Part shown: positions 55,309-64,000 of the stretch, one piece after another
Layout of the letters: the number at the start of each line of letters is the position of its first letter
Position numbering within the stretch: the first letter of the stretch is position 1
Source: Megaustenia siamemsis
Taxonomy: Eukaryota > Mollusca > Gastropoda > Stylommatophora > Ariophantidae
Length of the DNA stretch: 64,000 bases
Reading direction: 5' to 3'
NCBI GenBank assembly: GCA_032433765.1
Contig: JAVIAB010000139.1
Span: 41,623,630 to 41,687,629 of the forward strand
The notes under the pieces: model-generated
Told to the model about the DNA's origin: nothing
Databases searched by the model: none
The model's input: only the letters and a program-made list of their open reading frames with translations
Program-made: the position numbers and the translations under genes

Positions 55309-56722
55309 AAAAATTTCGAGCGACGGTTACAAAATCTACAGAGAAACACAAAAAATTCGAGCGACGGTGCACAAAAACTACAGAGAAACACAAAAAATTC
55401 GAGCGACGGTGTACAAAATCTAAAGAGAAACACAAAAAATTCGAGCGACGGTGTACAAAATCTAAAGAGAAACACAAAAAATTCGAGCGACGGTGTACAA
55501 AATCTAAAGAGAAACACAAAAAATTCGAGCGAGGGTTACAAAATCTACAGAGAAACACACAAAATTAGAGCGACAGTGTACAAAATGCACAGAGAACCAC
55601 ACAAAAATACAAGTGACGGTGTACAAAATGCACAGAGAACCACACACAAATATGAGTGACGGTGTACAAAATCCACAGAGAACCACATAAAAATACAAAC
55701 GACAGTGTACAAAATCCACTGAGAACCATACAAAAACATGAGTGGCGGTGTACAAAATCCACAGAAAACCACACAAAAATACGTGCGACGATGTACAAAA
55801 TCCACAGAGAACCATACAAAAATACGACTGACAGTGTACAAAAGCCTTAGAGAACCACACAAAAATACGTACGGTGGTGTACACAATTCACAGAGAACCA
55901 CACACAAATACGAACGACGGTGTACAAAATCCACAGAGAACCACACAAAAATACTTAAGATGGTGTACACAATTCACAGAGAACCACACACAAATACGAA
56001 CGACGGTGTACAAAATCCACAGAGAACCACACAAAAATACGTGTGACGGTGTACAAAATCCACAGAGAACCACACAAAAATGCGTGCGACGGTGTACAAA
56101 ATCCACAGAGAACCACACAAAAATGCGTGCGACGGTGTACAAAATCCAGAGAGAACCACACAAAAATACGTTGACGGTGTACAAAATCCACAGAGAACCA
56201 CACAAAAATACGTGTGACTGTGTACAAAATCCACAGAGAACCACACAAAATTACGTGCGACGGTGTACAAAATCCACAGAGAACCACACAAAAATACGTG
56301 TGACTGTGTACAAAATCCACAGAGAACCACACAGAAATACGTGTGACGGTGTACAAAATCCACAGAGAACCACACAAAAATACGTGTAACGGTGTACAAA
56401 ATCCACAGAGAACCACACAAAAATACGTGTAACGGTGTACAAAATCCACAGTGAATCACACAAAAATACGTGCGACGGTGTACAAAATCCACAGTGAATC
56501 ACACAAAAATACGAGCGGCGGTGTACACAATTCACAGAGGATCACACAAAAATACAGCGACGGTGTACAAAATCCACTGAGAAACACACACAATTACGAG
56601 TGACGGTGTACAAAATGCACAGAAAACCACACAAAAATAGGAGTGACGGTGTACAAAATCCACAGAGAACCACACAAAAATACGAACGACGGTGTACAAA
56701 ATCCACAGAGAACCACACAGAT
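55309..56722. repeat. Tandem repeat, 42-43-bp unit, about 33 copies
   Basis: The unit is ACAAAATCCACAGAGAACCA then CACAAAAATACGTGTGACGG then TGT. Early copies (to about 55560) are 42 bp with 'aaagagaaacac'; later ones are 43 bp. Because no frame of the 43-bp unit contains a stop on either strand in most copies, long frames occur on both strands (to 172 codons). They cycle through three peptide versions (YKIHREPHKNT / QNPQRTTQKY / TKSTENHTKI). Not called as coding. Confidence 0.96.
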
Positions 56723-57659
56723 TATCCAAACTATTTGTTATTTGTTGTCTGAACGCTGACAGAGGAGAACGATAAACATGAATACTGCTTGACGCCATCA
56801 TTTAAACAAATGTTTTTATTTAGCGCCCTTACAACTGTCTTCCCTTTTATTTCCATCTATTTTTGTAATCTCTCAGTGATTATCCATTTGTTAAACATTG
56901 CCCCTGCTGTTAATGTATGTTGATTTTCTCCCCGTTCAGTCTCTCTTTCCCCAATAAGTTAATGGTATTATATTTACCACGCAATACGTCTGCCCGCTCA
57001 TAGATGATGATGGATTAACTCGCTTGGGTGGATAGAGTTACTCGTTCAAGCAGTCTCCATTTGCCGGGGATTTTTTTATTTGAGGGTTGAAAAATGGGGA
57101 CGAATAGAAGAAATAAAAGGTTTGATATTTGAGAAAGCGTGTGGGATGTAAGAATTGGTGGAGGATAGAAGTCGGATCAGTGTTGATGTGGTAAGTGCCA
57201 ATGTTTTCGATGAAAGAGAGAAGAGATAGAAAAGAGGTAGAGACAAAGTTGCTGATAGACGTACACATAAGGAAACGGAAATAAAGAGAGAGAGAATGTC
57301 TGAATGTCAGAAATAACAGGAAACGAAAAGGAAAAGAATGGCTGATAGACAGAAATAGAACGAGTAAGAGACAAACGGAGAGCGAGAAAGAAACAGTTAA
57401 TTCTGGTGTTAATTGAAGTAGTATTTGATAAAGATATATTCTAGAGAGAAATGGACGGACACCAGCGGATGCATTGACTCAATCCTGTGTTTCTGATATA
57501 GTGCTGATATCAACCTGTGGAGTCATTCAAGAGAGGGAAGGGGTAATGGACATTGTCGCCGATTACAAAAACGAGTGTCTGAAAATAAAAATTAATGAAA
57601 AAAATGTGCAGTTAGCTATACCGATGAACAAAAAAATTCTTCTAACGGATAGGATCTTC
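56723..57659. other. No gene seen
   Basis: Purine-rich 57200-57390. No motif recognised. Confidence 0.5.
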
Positions 57660-57775
57660 TCCTCCTTCTTCGTACACTTAATAGCGGGCAGTGGCCCAGT
57701 ACATCCAACTTTGATACACATTTGTTCTGTGATGCTTTCCTTGGCTTTTTATTTTAATTGTTATACAAGTAGTTA
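57660..57775 (-). mobile_element. Possible LINE-J scrap
   Basis: 'gtggcccagtacatccaact' ... 'tgctttccttggctttttat' aligns with 'gtagcccagtgcatccgatt' ... 'tgctttccctagcctttgat' at 8271-8330. Short and about 65% by eye. Confidence 0.35.
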
Positions 57776-58299
57776 GAGAAACTATAAAGAAAAAAGAAGG
57801 AATTATGAACTCTGACGAAAAGAAAAGAAAGAATCTAAGAAAGTACGAAGAGCAGTATAGTCTAATACATGAATGTTATCTTTCACAGACGAGGAGTTAT
57901 CAACGAGGCTGCACACACAGAATTAGCAACTTATCAACGACCCGCTACACACAAGCACCCACGCGGCAAAGAAATGAAAATGCTAAACACAGTCTGCTGC
58001 TTACTTCTAACATCTTTTATAAAAGTAAACATGACAACTTTCGTGGATAAAAGTAAATATTAAAGGAGTTTTGTGCAGTTTCAATTCTTTCAACGTGAGT
58101 GGCTGAGTGTGGCGAAGCGGTTTTAAGCTGGTCACACGGTTGTATAAAAGAAGAAACAATAAAACAAGACGAAATGAATCATTATTTTTCCCAAAAGACA
58201 CAGAGATCTCAATGAAATCAGGAATTAACAAATTATTGGAAATCTTGAAAAAAATATTTTTTAATTTAAATAATTATTACAAGTCAGTGCGAGAAATTG
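57776..58299. other. No gene seen
   Basis: Short frames only. A repeated 'ttatcaacga' context near 57897 and 57931 is the only structure noted. Confidence 0.5.
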
Positions 58300-58620
58300 G
58301 AATCATCATCATCATGTGTCACACAGGCTGTCGTAGGCATGCATCGCCTTCCACAGTTTTCAGTCCTTAGCGCATCATATCAATTGCGAACTGTTTTCCT
58401 TGCCTCGTCACTAGGCTATCTAGTATCGTCTCTCTTTGTCGTTAGCGATCTCTCTTTCCTTGTATTTTGCCAGTTGTAACTAAATATTCCAACTTTCCTT
58501 TCTTCATGATGTGACCGAAAAATGTTGATTGTTTCTTTCTGTTGTTTTTAGGAGCTTCCTTTTGGTGTTGGCCTCGTTGAGAATTCCTTGTTGGTCCTTT
58601 TGGCTGCACAGGAAACTCAA
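58300..58620 (-). mobile_element. LINE-B 3'-end fragment
   Basis: Minus strand: PRNSQRGQHQKEAPKNNRKK, QSTFFGHIMKKGKLEYLVTT and GKIQGKRDR, then frame-shifted sequence of the 'DSLVTRQGKQFAI' and 'RRCMPTTACVT' regions, ending in a (GAT)n tail (58303-58314). It includes the upstream GHI motif missing from other LINE-B copies here. Confidence 0.8.
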
Positions 58621-59775
58621 TATTCTTCTCAGAAATGGGAATACTCAACGCTAAATGAAGAAAGAATTCATGCACAGTTATTTAGCCACTTTCCTCTCTA
58701 TACTTTACTGTTATTGTCGAGGGAAAATTAATGTTTTTTTTTTTGTTTAGACAATATCTCGTTCATTGTGTGTCTGTCGTTGCTCTTTGTGATATCTGTT
58801 ATTTCACTGATCTACCGCTTTCTGTGTTTCCTATTTCATTGATCTACCGATTACTGTTTCTGCTACTTCACTAATTTTCCGTTTTCTGTCTGCTCCTTCA
58901 CCTTTCACCATTTTATACTTAATTTTGATTTCAGGGGAGACTGGAAATTATTAAATAATGTTTCTTTTTCAAGTTGGTCAAAGCACAAAAAAGTAATAGG
59001 AAATATACATGTTTTGCACCTGTTTTTTTTAAAATAAATATTTTATTTTTAACTTCAATTCCGATGACGAAGTGTTCTTGGATAATAATAGAAATGGGTT
59101 GATGGGGAGGAATCTATGACAATCCAGGAAAATAGGAAAGGTAAAGGTAGAAGTGAGATCATTTAAACGATATAAGGGACATGTTGTTGTGAGAACGTAG
59201 TAGGTAGAACATCCTACAACGGCATAGCCTTCTTTTATATTTCCAACTCATCCTATCTGGCTCACTGTTATATTTACGTCAGGTTTTTCTAAATAGACCA
59301 TATGTCGTTTAATTAATAGTAACAATAAACAAAATATCATTCGTATGCAATTTATCAGCCTGTTTCATAGCTGCCAAAACGATTTCTGAAAGCTCCGAGA
59401 AAATATTACATTCCCTAAGCTACTTAATTACTCTGTTGACATCATCTATTGATTTCCTATCAGTGAAAAATGCCGGCTATCTTAATGAGACGTGCAATAA
59501 AACCCACCCTACAGCTGCACAGACCTGCAAGACAAACACATACCTCCCTTTACATAACAAGAGTAAAAAAAAATCACAACTTAGTTCTGATACTTAAGAC
59601 TGGCAATAATATTACCCGTTACAAATTACGCAAATAGTTTTAACAGTTTTAAACAATGATCTATTTATTCCAATTATCTGCAAGGATGACATGTCTCTGT
59701 GCACGGTTGCCATCAGCTATTAGAACAGTGCTCAGGATGACAGTACAATCACAACTGTTAATATCTGAGGTTGTC
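58621..59775. other. No gene seen
   Basis: AT-rich. 'tcactgatctaccg' type phrases repeat loosely around 58805-58880. No gene recognised. Confidence 0.5.
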
Positions 59776-59788
59776 GTGTGTTTAAATG

Positions 59789-60160
59789 TAAAAAAAAAAA
59801 AAGTAAAGTACCCCCCGTCACGCCAAGTGGCGTATAGGGAAATATGGTGTTAGTGACCCTATATTTTACAGACCTTCAGCACATGATTTTTGGGGTAATG
59901 TGGTCGGTATTACGCCCGTGCTGCTTTTACTTTCCCAGAAAAAATCCGGTACCCATTTAAGGCTGGGTGAACCCGGAGCCGTCGGTTGGGATCGAACCCT
60001 ACCCCTTGTCCGTAGTAGTCCAGTTCACTAACCACTGAGCTATCGCGGCTCCTACTAATTTTTAGGGAATTAGTAAAACCCAGGTGTCCTCGCCAGGGAA
60101 CGAACCCCGGCTGTTGCCGTGGTAAGCCAACCGCCTATCGATTGCGCTAACCGGACACCT
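59789..60160 (-). mobile_element. Composite SINE with two tRNA-like heads (S10) and a single TSD
   Basis: Minus strand order: a tRNA-like unit (60160-60082) starting AGGTGTCCGGTTAGCGCAAT and ending GGACACCT with a perfect 8-bp terminal stem and B-box-like GGTTCGTTCCC; a linker with an 8-bp hairpin (TACTAATT / AATTAGTA, 60053-60075); then the ordinary SINE head GGAGCCGCGATAGCTCAGTG with B box GGTTCGATCCC (59989-59999), the body and a poly-A/T end. A perfect 13-bp direct repeat, gtgtgtttaaatg (59776-59788 / 60161-60173), encloses both units. The outer repeat starts exactly at the first base of the outer tRNA-like stem, so the pair was inserted as one transcript. Confidence 0.88.
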
Positions 60161-60173
60161 GTGTGTTTAAATG

Positions 60174-60419
60174 GCTTAATAAAAAATCATTAAAAGGTTA
60201 TTTTCTAGTATTTATTTTATTTGTAACGTATGTTTCTATCTTTCGTTTCCCTGAAGTATTGATTATATCTGCAATGTCGTTTTCTGTATAAATTGTATTT
60301 CTCTTATAGAATTACAACAGATTACCAACTTTCAATTTTCCCTTATATTCCTGCTTTTTTGTTTTATTTTAATTCATCTTGTTCATTCATTTTAAAATAA
60401 AAAAATGTGTTTTTCAGAT
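60174..60419. other. No gene seen
   Basis: AT-rich spacer under 300 bases between SINE and LINE-E. Confidence 0.5.
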
Positions 60420-60654
60420 GACAACCAGACTGCCATATCTGCACTGCTTCCGTCTGATTTGTGAAAGAATTTATTTTAACCGCGTTCTCCCTAGTCAATG
60501 GCGGAGGATCGACTCTGTCGACAACGGTCTTGAAGGCAGGACCTGGAACGGTCTAGTATCGGGCTCAAGGCACAGCAGGGACCTAAGGTGATGAGTGGCT
60601 AGAAACAATAAGAAAGCAACGGCAAACTACTTATTGTAGACTGTCGAAAAGTCA
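60420..60654 (+). other. Possible LINE 5'-leader-like segment
   Basis: GC-richer 60480-60600 (agtcaatggcggaggatcga; ggacctggaacggtctagta; cacagcagggacctaaggtg) followed by 'aagaaagcaacggcaaacta' resembles leader sequence seen before RTE-type ORFs. It immediately precedes LINE-E coding, but the middle of the element is missing. Inference only. Confidence 0.35.
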
Positions 60655-61160
60655 AAACAGCCATAAAGAATAAATCACAATGCAGCTCAACAGCAGCAAG
60701 GCAGTAAAATTTAAAATACTGAGGACATTTATCTTACCGATTACAACATACGGTTGTGAATCATGGAAAATGTCGCAAACAGTAAGAAAAAAATCGACTC
60801 ATTGGAAAGAAAATGCTACAGAAAAAAAAATCCTTCAGATGCCTTGCATTATGAAAAAGAGCAACGAAAAAATACTAAAAGATTTCAACAGTAAAATAAA
60901 TGACTTATAAATACCATTCTACAGAGGAAATTAAAATACTATGGCCACCTCAAAAAACACAGCAAAATGGAAAGAACAATATTGGAAGGAATGGTTTCTG
61001 GGCGACGCATTAGGGGCAGACCAAGAAGAAGGTGGTTTCAAAACATCAAGGAGACCTTGAACATGACAAAAGAAGAAGTTGGAGATCTGGCTGGAGAAAA
61101 ATATTCTTTCAGACGGGCTGTGGTGAATGCAACGTTCTGCAAAGGACATGTGATCTGATA

Positions 61161-61192
<32 letters not shown>

Positions 61193-61195
61193 CTC
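60655..61195 (+). mobile_element. LINE-E C-terminal region with (GAT)n tail
   Basis: KFKILRTFILPITTYGCESW, KILQMPCIMKKSNEKILKDF (stop), then a second frame 60967-61158: MERTILEGMVSGRRIRGRPR, RRWFQNIKETLNMTKEEVGD and RRAVVNATFCKGHVI. Stop, then GATGATGAT repeats to 61192. This is the best LINE-E C-terminus in the window and anchors those at 22586 and 50655. At least one frameshift. Confidence 0.87.
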
Positions 61196-61541
61196 TCTAG
61201 TCGCTATTTAAAGACACATTAAAGAGCGCGTCCTAGGTTGAAGAAATTATATGATCTGCGTTAAACGTGCACACTAGACACATCTGCTTACTTTAATCTC
61301 AAAGTGATAACCCATGGGAATGTTACAGTATTTATTTGTGAATGTGTCCAGGACGTTACAGTTAACACATTGTTAACGTTCATATTTACAGAAATACTTC
61401 CAACTTGTGTCATTTCACAAAAATATTAATTTTCTAAGTTAATTATAATTAAAGACTGTACTTATTAATGACATGTTTGTAGATTAATGCTGACAAAAGT
61501 TAAAGATTTAATGATTGGCAATTGTGACACATTTTGGCGAG
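61196..61541. other. No gene seen
   Basis: AT-rich sequence. Nothing recognised. Confidence 0.5.
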
Positions 61542-61950
61542 AAAATAAAACGAACAAAAGGAAAAGATAGATGCAAAAGATCAACAATGAAACTGTTGTA
61601 CAGCGCCCATGATGAGGATTTCTGGAGAGATATGGTATCCAACTCTTCATACATGGATCGTGATTGAGTGAATTCTAAAGTGAATTGAAAGACGTTATAC
61701 ATACTCAGGTGACTAAAAAGAAGTTATTAATTAACATTTTAATAACATTTACCTTAACAACAAATAACTTCTTTTTAGTCACCTACGTATTCATAGCGTC
61801 TTTCAATTCACTTTAGAATTCACTCAATCACGATCCATGTATGAGGCGTTGGATACCATGTCTCTCCAGAAATCATCATCATGTGCGCTGTAAAACATTT
61901 TCATTGTTGATCTTTTGCATCTATCTTTTCCTTTTGTTCGTTTTTATTTT
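61542..61950. repeat. Long inverted repeat: 187-bp arms, 34-bp spacer
   Basis: Arm 1 (61542-61728) and arm 2 (61763-61950, reverse complement) differ by about a dozen bases and one indel, about 93% identity by eye. Both run from AAAACGAACAAAAGG through GATCGTGATTGAGTGAATTC to GGTGACTAAAAAGAAGTTATT. Each arm holds a LINE C-terminal remnant (EDFWRDMVSNSS-like) plus non-LINE flank. The duplication therefore includes flanking DNA and is not two separate LINE insertions. Confidence 0.95.
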
Positions 61951-62035
61951 TCCTACTTTTGACTTATCCTCTCGACGAGTATTTCAACTCGCTTCTTCAT
62001 AACACATGCCCAATAAATCTGTACTGCCATTTTCT
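61951..62035 (-). mobile_element. LINE remnant extending from the inverted-repeat arm
   Basis: Minus strand: QYRFIGHVL-like then SELKYSSRG, upstream of the arm-2 coding remnant and in the same orientation. This is the GHVLRRSELKY region of an RTE-like LINE. Confidence 0.6.
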
Positions 62036-62247
62036 AATTTGTGTTGCACGTTCTAGTATACTATAGAAGAATAATACACATGTTAGATTTCTGAAGGATC
62101 GACTGAACATGACAACTGAAATACCACTGATAAACAGCTTGTGGTGAAAGTTTGTTTTGCCTTCAACGGTCTAGATTTGGAAGACTAGACGGCCAAATAG
62201 AGTTATCAAGACGAGGTCGGTCATATTGTTGTATGCTTTTCTCTTGG

Positions 62248-62614
62248 AAAGAAAATTGAAGCCATTGAAATGTGGATTTATAGAAGAATAGGTAGAATTG
62301 AATGGAAAGGAAAGAAAACAAACGCTGAAGTTTTAGAACAACTAAAAATGAAAAGAGAACTACTAAACACAATTAGAACAAGACAAATTAATTTTTGGGG
62401 GCATGTTAAAAGACACAACAGCCTACTAAAAGTAATATTGGAAGAGAAAATACAAGGCAAAAGAGGCAGACCAAGACTAACATGAACGAGTAATATTAGA
62501 AGATGGACAAGTCAACCTATGACAATCTGCACCATCAACGCTAGAGACAGAGAGGAATAGCGCTCTATGGTAGCCAAGCTTCGATGCGGAGACGGCATTC
62601 ACTGAATGAATGAA
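62248..62614 (+). mobile_element. LINE-C 5'-truncated insertion with 10-bp TSD
   Basis: Frame: IEAIEMWIYRRIGRIEWKGK, TNAEVLEQLKMKRELLNTIR, INFWGHVKRHNSLLKVILEE and KRGRPRLT with an early stop at 62483-62485. The remaining C-terminus is readable after it, then a TGAA tail. Direct repeat tttctcttgg at 62238-62247 and 62615-62624. It interrupts a reading frame that is open on both sides. Confidence 0.9.
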
Positions 62615-62624
62615 TTTCTCTTGG

Positions 62625-63091
62625 GACAACATTTTGGATCTTGGCACTCGTATGTCTTTTAGCACCTCACAGTTTGTAGATTGCCTTCTGGAGTTTGCGG
62701 AAACTCTTGACAAGTGCGCTAAGGTGCAAGTTATTATACGGTTACTGCTGAAGTGTTTGGAGTCACTCGTGATGATTAGACCATTCTTAAAAATGGCATA
62801 TGAAACAAAGAGAGCACCTGATAGAAAACGTAAGTGGAACATCTACTGTCAACAGAAACGAAAACTAGATCTAATGTTTGAGAACATAGAGGCAGGAACG
62901 ATCGATAAACCTGGTGAAGTTTATGTCGATCTAATGTCACGAGGTCAACTCGAGCGATTAAACGTAATACCCACGTTGATGACGCGTAAAGCTGCAACGT
63001 TTTTCTTGTTTTTTTTTCAGGTTTTATTGGGGAAGCTGATATTGCCCATACTATGCCCAGTATGGTAGTACCCTTACTAGAGGTACATTAA
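62625..63091 (+). CDS. Candidate host exon pair, unidentified protein
   Basis: An open frame continues through the LINE-C right junction (LDLGTRMSFSTSQFVDCLLE, FAETLDKCAKVQVIIRLLLK) with coding-like composition. A consensus donor GTAAGT at 62830-62835 and an acceptor (long T tract ending CAG, 63001-63020) would define a 191-bp intron with exon 2 from 63021. Joined, the frame (phase 1, completing an Arg codon) runs on to a stop at 63089-63091. Read without splicing it stops at 63066-63068. Upstream of LINE-C the same frame is open back to a stop near 62135. No family recognised. It may be a host gene remnant or part of an unrecognised element. Confidence 0.35.
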
Positions 63092-63149
63092 TATTAGGTC
63101 TCCTATATCAACAATCAATACCTACAAGTGGATATCAAAGTTGAAAGAA

Positions 63150-63572
63150 TAGACCTGGAGACAGGTCAGAGTTTTTATACATGCTCTCCATTATGTGAGA
63201 TCTCTTGCCAGAGGTTTCCAGTCATTTTCACAGAAGTCTTTCAGAGATGATTTATAATTATCTCTACATAATAATTTAGGTCTGCCGCTCTGTTTTTCCG
63301 TGTATTAGTTCACCATATTGTATTTGCTTAGGAGTGTGGTTTTCTTCAATTCGCTGGACGTGCCCCAGCCATCTTAACCTTCGGCTTCTGAGCATCGATA
63401 TGATTGTTAGGGTCCTAGCACGTTGCAGGACAGTTAGTTGGTTAGTTTGTCCTGCCATTTGATGTACATTATTCTGTGGCAACATCGCATGTGGAAGATA
63501 TTTAGTCTTTTTTCATGATTTGAGTATGTTGTCCAGGTTTCAGATCCATATAACAGTGTGCTTGGCACACTG
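63150..63572 (-). mobile_element. LINE-K C-terminal fragment
   Basis: Minus strand: SVPSTLLYGSETWTTYSNHE, KRLNIFHMRCCHRIMYIKWQ, then a frameshift, QRARTLTIISMLRSRRLRWL, GHVQRIEENHTPKQIQYGEL and a degraded 'KSSLKDFCENDWKPLARDLT' stop near 63191. This is the STLLYGSETWTTY..HMRCLRRI..IKWQDK pattern of RTE/BovB-like LINEs. Confidence 0.87.
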
Positions 63573-64000
63573 TTTTAATAATAACAGAGTTTGGTCTATA
63601 TAGAACATACCATAGTGCAGACTGTGACACAGACATTAGCAAAGTGAAGGCAACCACCAAAAGGTTTTACAAATCTAGAGAACCATCCAGGCCTAGGATC
63701 AATACAGCTGCAACAAAATTACCTGACAACCAAGTCCTGTTCAAGAATACCTTCCAGAAATGCATGGAGAAAGCAGAAGACCTGGACAATATTGATGATT
63801 CATGGAACCGGCTAAAATCGTTTATCATTGTCTGTGCAATCGCTTCCTTTGGAAAAGGGCAACACTCCACTAAGGATTGGGTTCAAGAAAGCTCGATGAA
63901 ACTCATGCCACTTGTAAGAGAAGAAGAAGGCTTTCCTGGCCTTGAAGAACTACCCATGCTGGAGCACAAGGGGCAAATTCAAACGGGCAAGAGCAGGGGT
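63573..64000 (+). mobile_element. LINE-K endonuclease-end/linker fragment, open to the window edge
   Basis: Plus-strand open frame of about 142 codons continuing past the window: YRTYHSADCDTDISKVKATT, KRFYKSREPSRPRINTAATK, LDNIDDSWNRLKSFIIVCAI and ASFGKGQHSTKDWVQESSMK. The CDTD..LV.. remnant is the end of an AP-type endonuclease (SDH replaced by DTD), followed by the linker before reverse transcriptase. It abuts, head-to-head, a C-terminal piece of the same general LINE type. Confidence 0.82.

Noticed and set aside
55283..56801. Multiple overlapping 90-172-codon frames
   Set aside because: All three phases of both strands are open because the 43-bp unit lacks stops. No independent coding signal.
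60082..60160. Functional tRNA gene
   Set aside because: The terminal stem is perfect, but the T arm has an 8-base loop and anticodon and D arms are irregular. Its position inside a TSD-bounded SINE makes it a SINE head.

Overview
This is animal (eukaryotic) DNA that is AT-rich and made almost entirely of repeats. There are no operons, ribosome binding sites or dense genes. Instead it carries non-LTR retrotransposon (LINE) fragments with coding C-termini, tRNA-derived SINEs with pol III A and B boxes, several minisatellites and many microsatellites. The mixture of RTE-type LINEs ending in ATG/GAT repeats with RNase-H-bearing I-group LINEs fits a mollusc or other lophotrochozoan. That placement is inference; nothing here proves the species.

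The only long intact coding region is a 1048-residue LINE polyprotein (18281-21427) in an element that looks full length and is bounded by a 14-bp target-site duplication (TSD). Almost every other coding-like stretch is a 5'-truncated LINE 3' end. I use working labels. LINE-A (GHVMRREQLEYIVTTGKIEG type), LINE-B (TGKIQGKRDR type), LINE-C (GHVKRHNSLLKVILEGKI type), LINE-D (FGHLVRMN type), LINE-E (RRRWFQNIKETLNM type), LINE-F, LINE-G (GHVMRRDNNRIAKQALIWE type), LINE-H (the intact one) and LINE-K are RTE-like, with no RNase H seen. LINE-N and LINE-J carry RNase H and are I-group-like.

Layout. 0-3 kb: a SINE, then a 37-bp minisatellite. 4.7-7.7 kb: a G-rich 27-29-bp minisatellite. 8-18 kb: LINE pieces J, G, A, C, N, D and F, a 46-bp array and an unclassified repeat. 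18.2-21.4 kb: the intact LINE-H. 21.4-33.6 kb: densely nested LINEs and SINEs. 34-46 kb: sparse, with microsatellites, SINEs, LINE-C and an RNase-H LINE-N copy. 47.0-48.9 kb: a 32-bp array abutting a dead LINE-H copy. 49-54 kb: old LINE debris and a possible MITE. 55.3-56.7 kb: a 43-bp array. 58-64 kb: LINE-B, a composite two-headed SINE, LINE-E, a 187-bp inverted repeat, LINE-C, a possible host exon pair, and LINE-K.

The parts act together as a retrotransposition landscape. LINEs supply the endonuclease and reverse transcriptase, SINEs are non-coding passengers, and TSDs plus nesting give relative ages. The best leads are the composite SINE (59776-60173), the intact LINE-H, the long inverted repeat (61542-61950) and the candidate spliced exons near 62.6-63.1 kb. 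No new host system is demonstrated.
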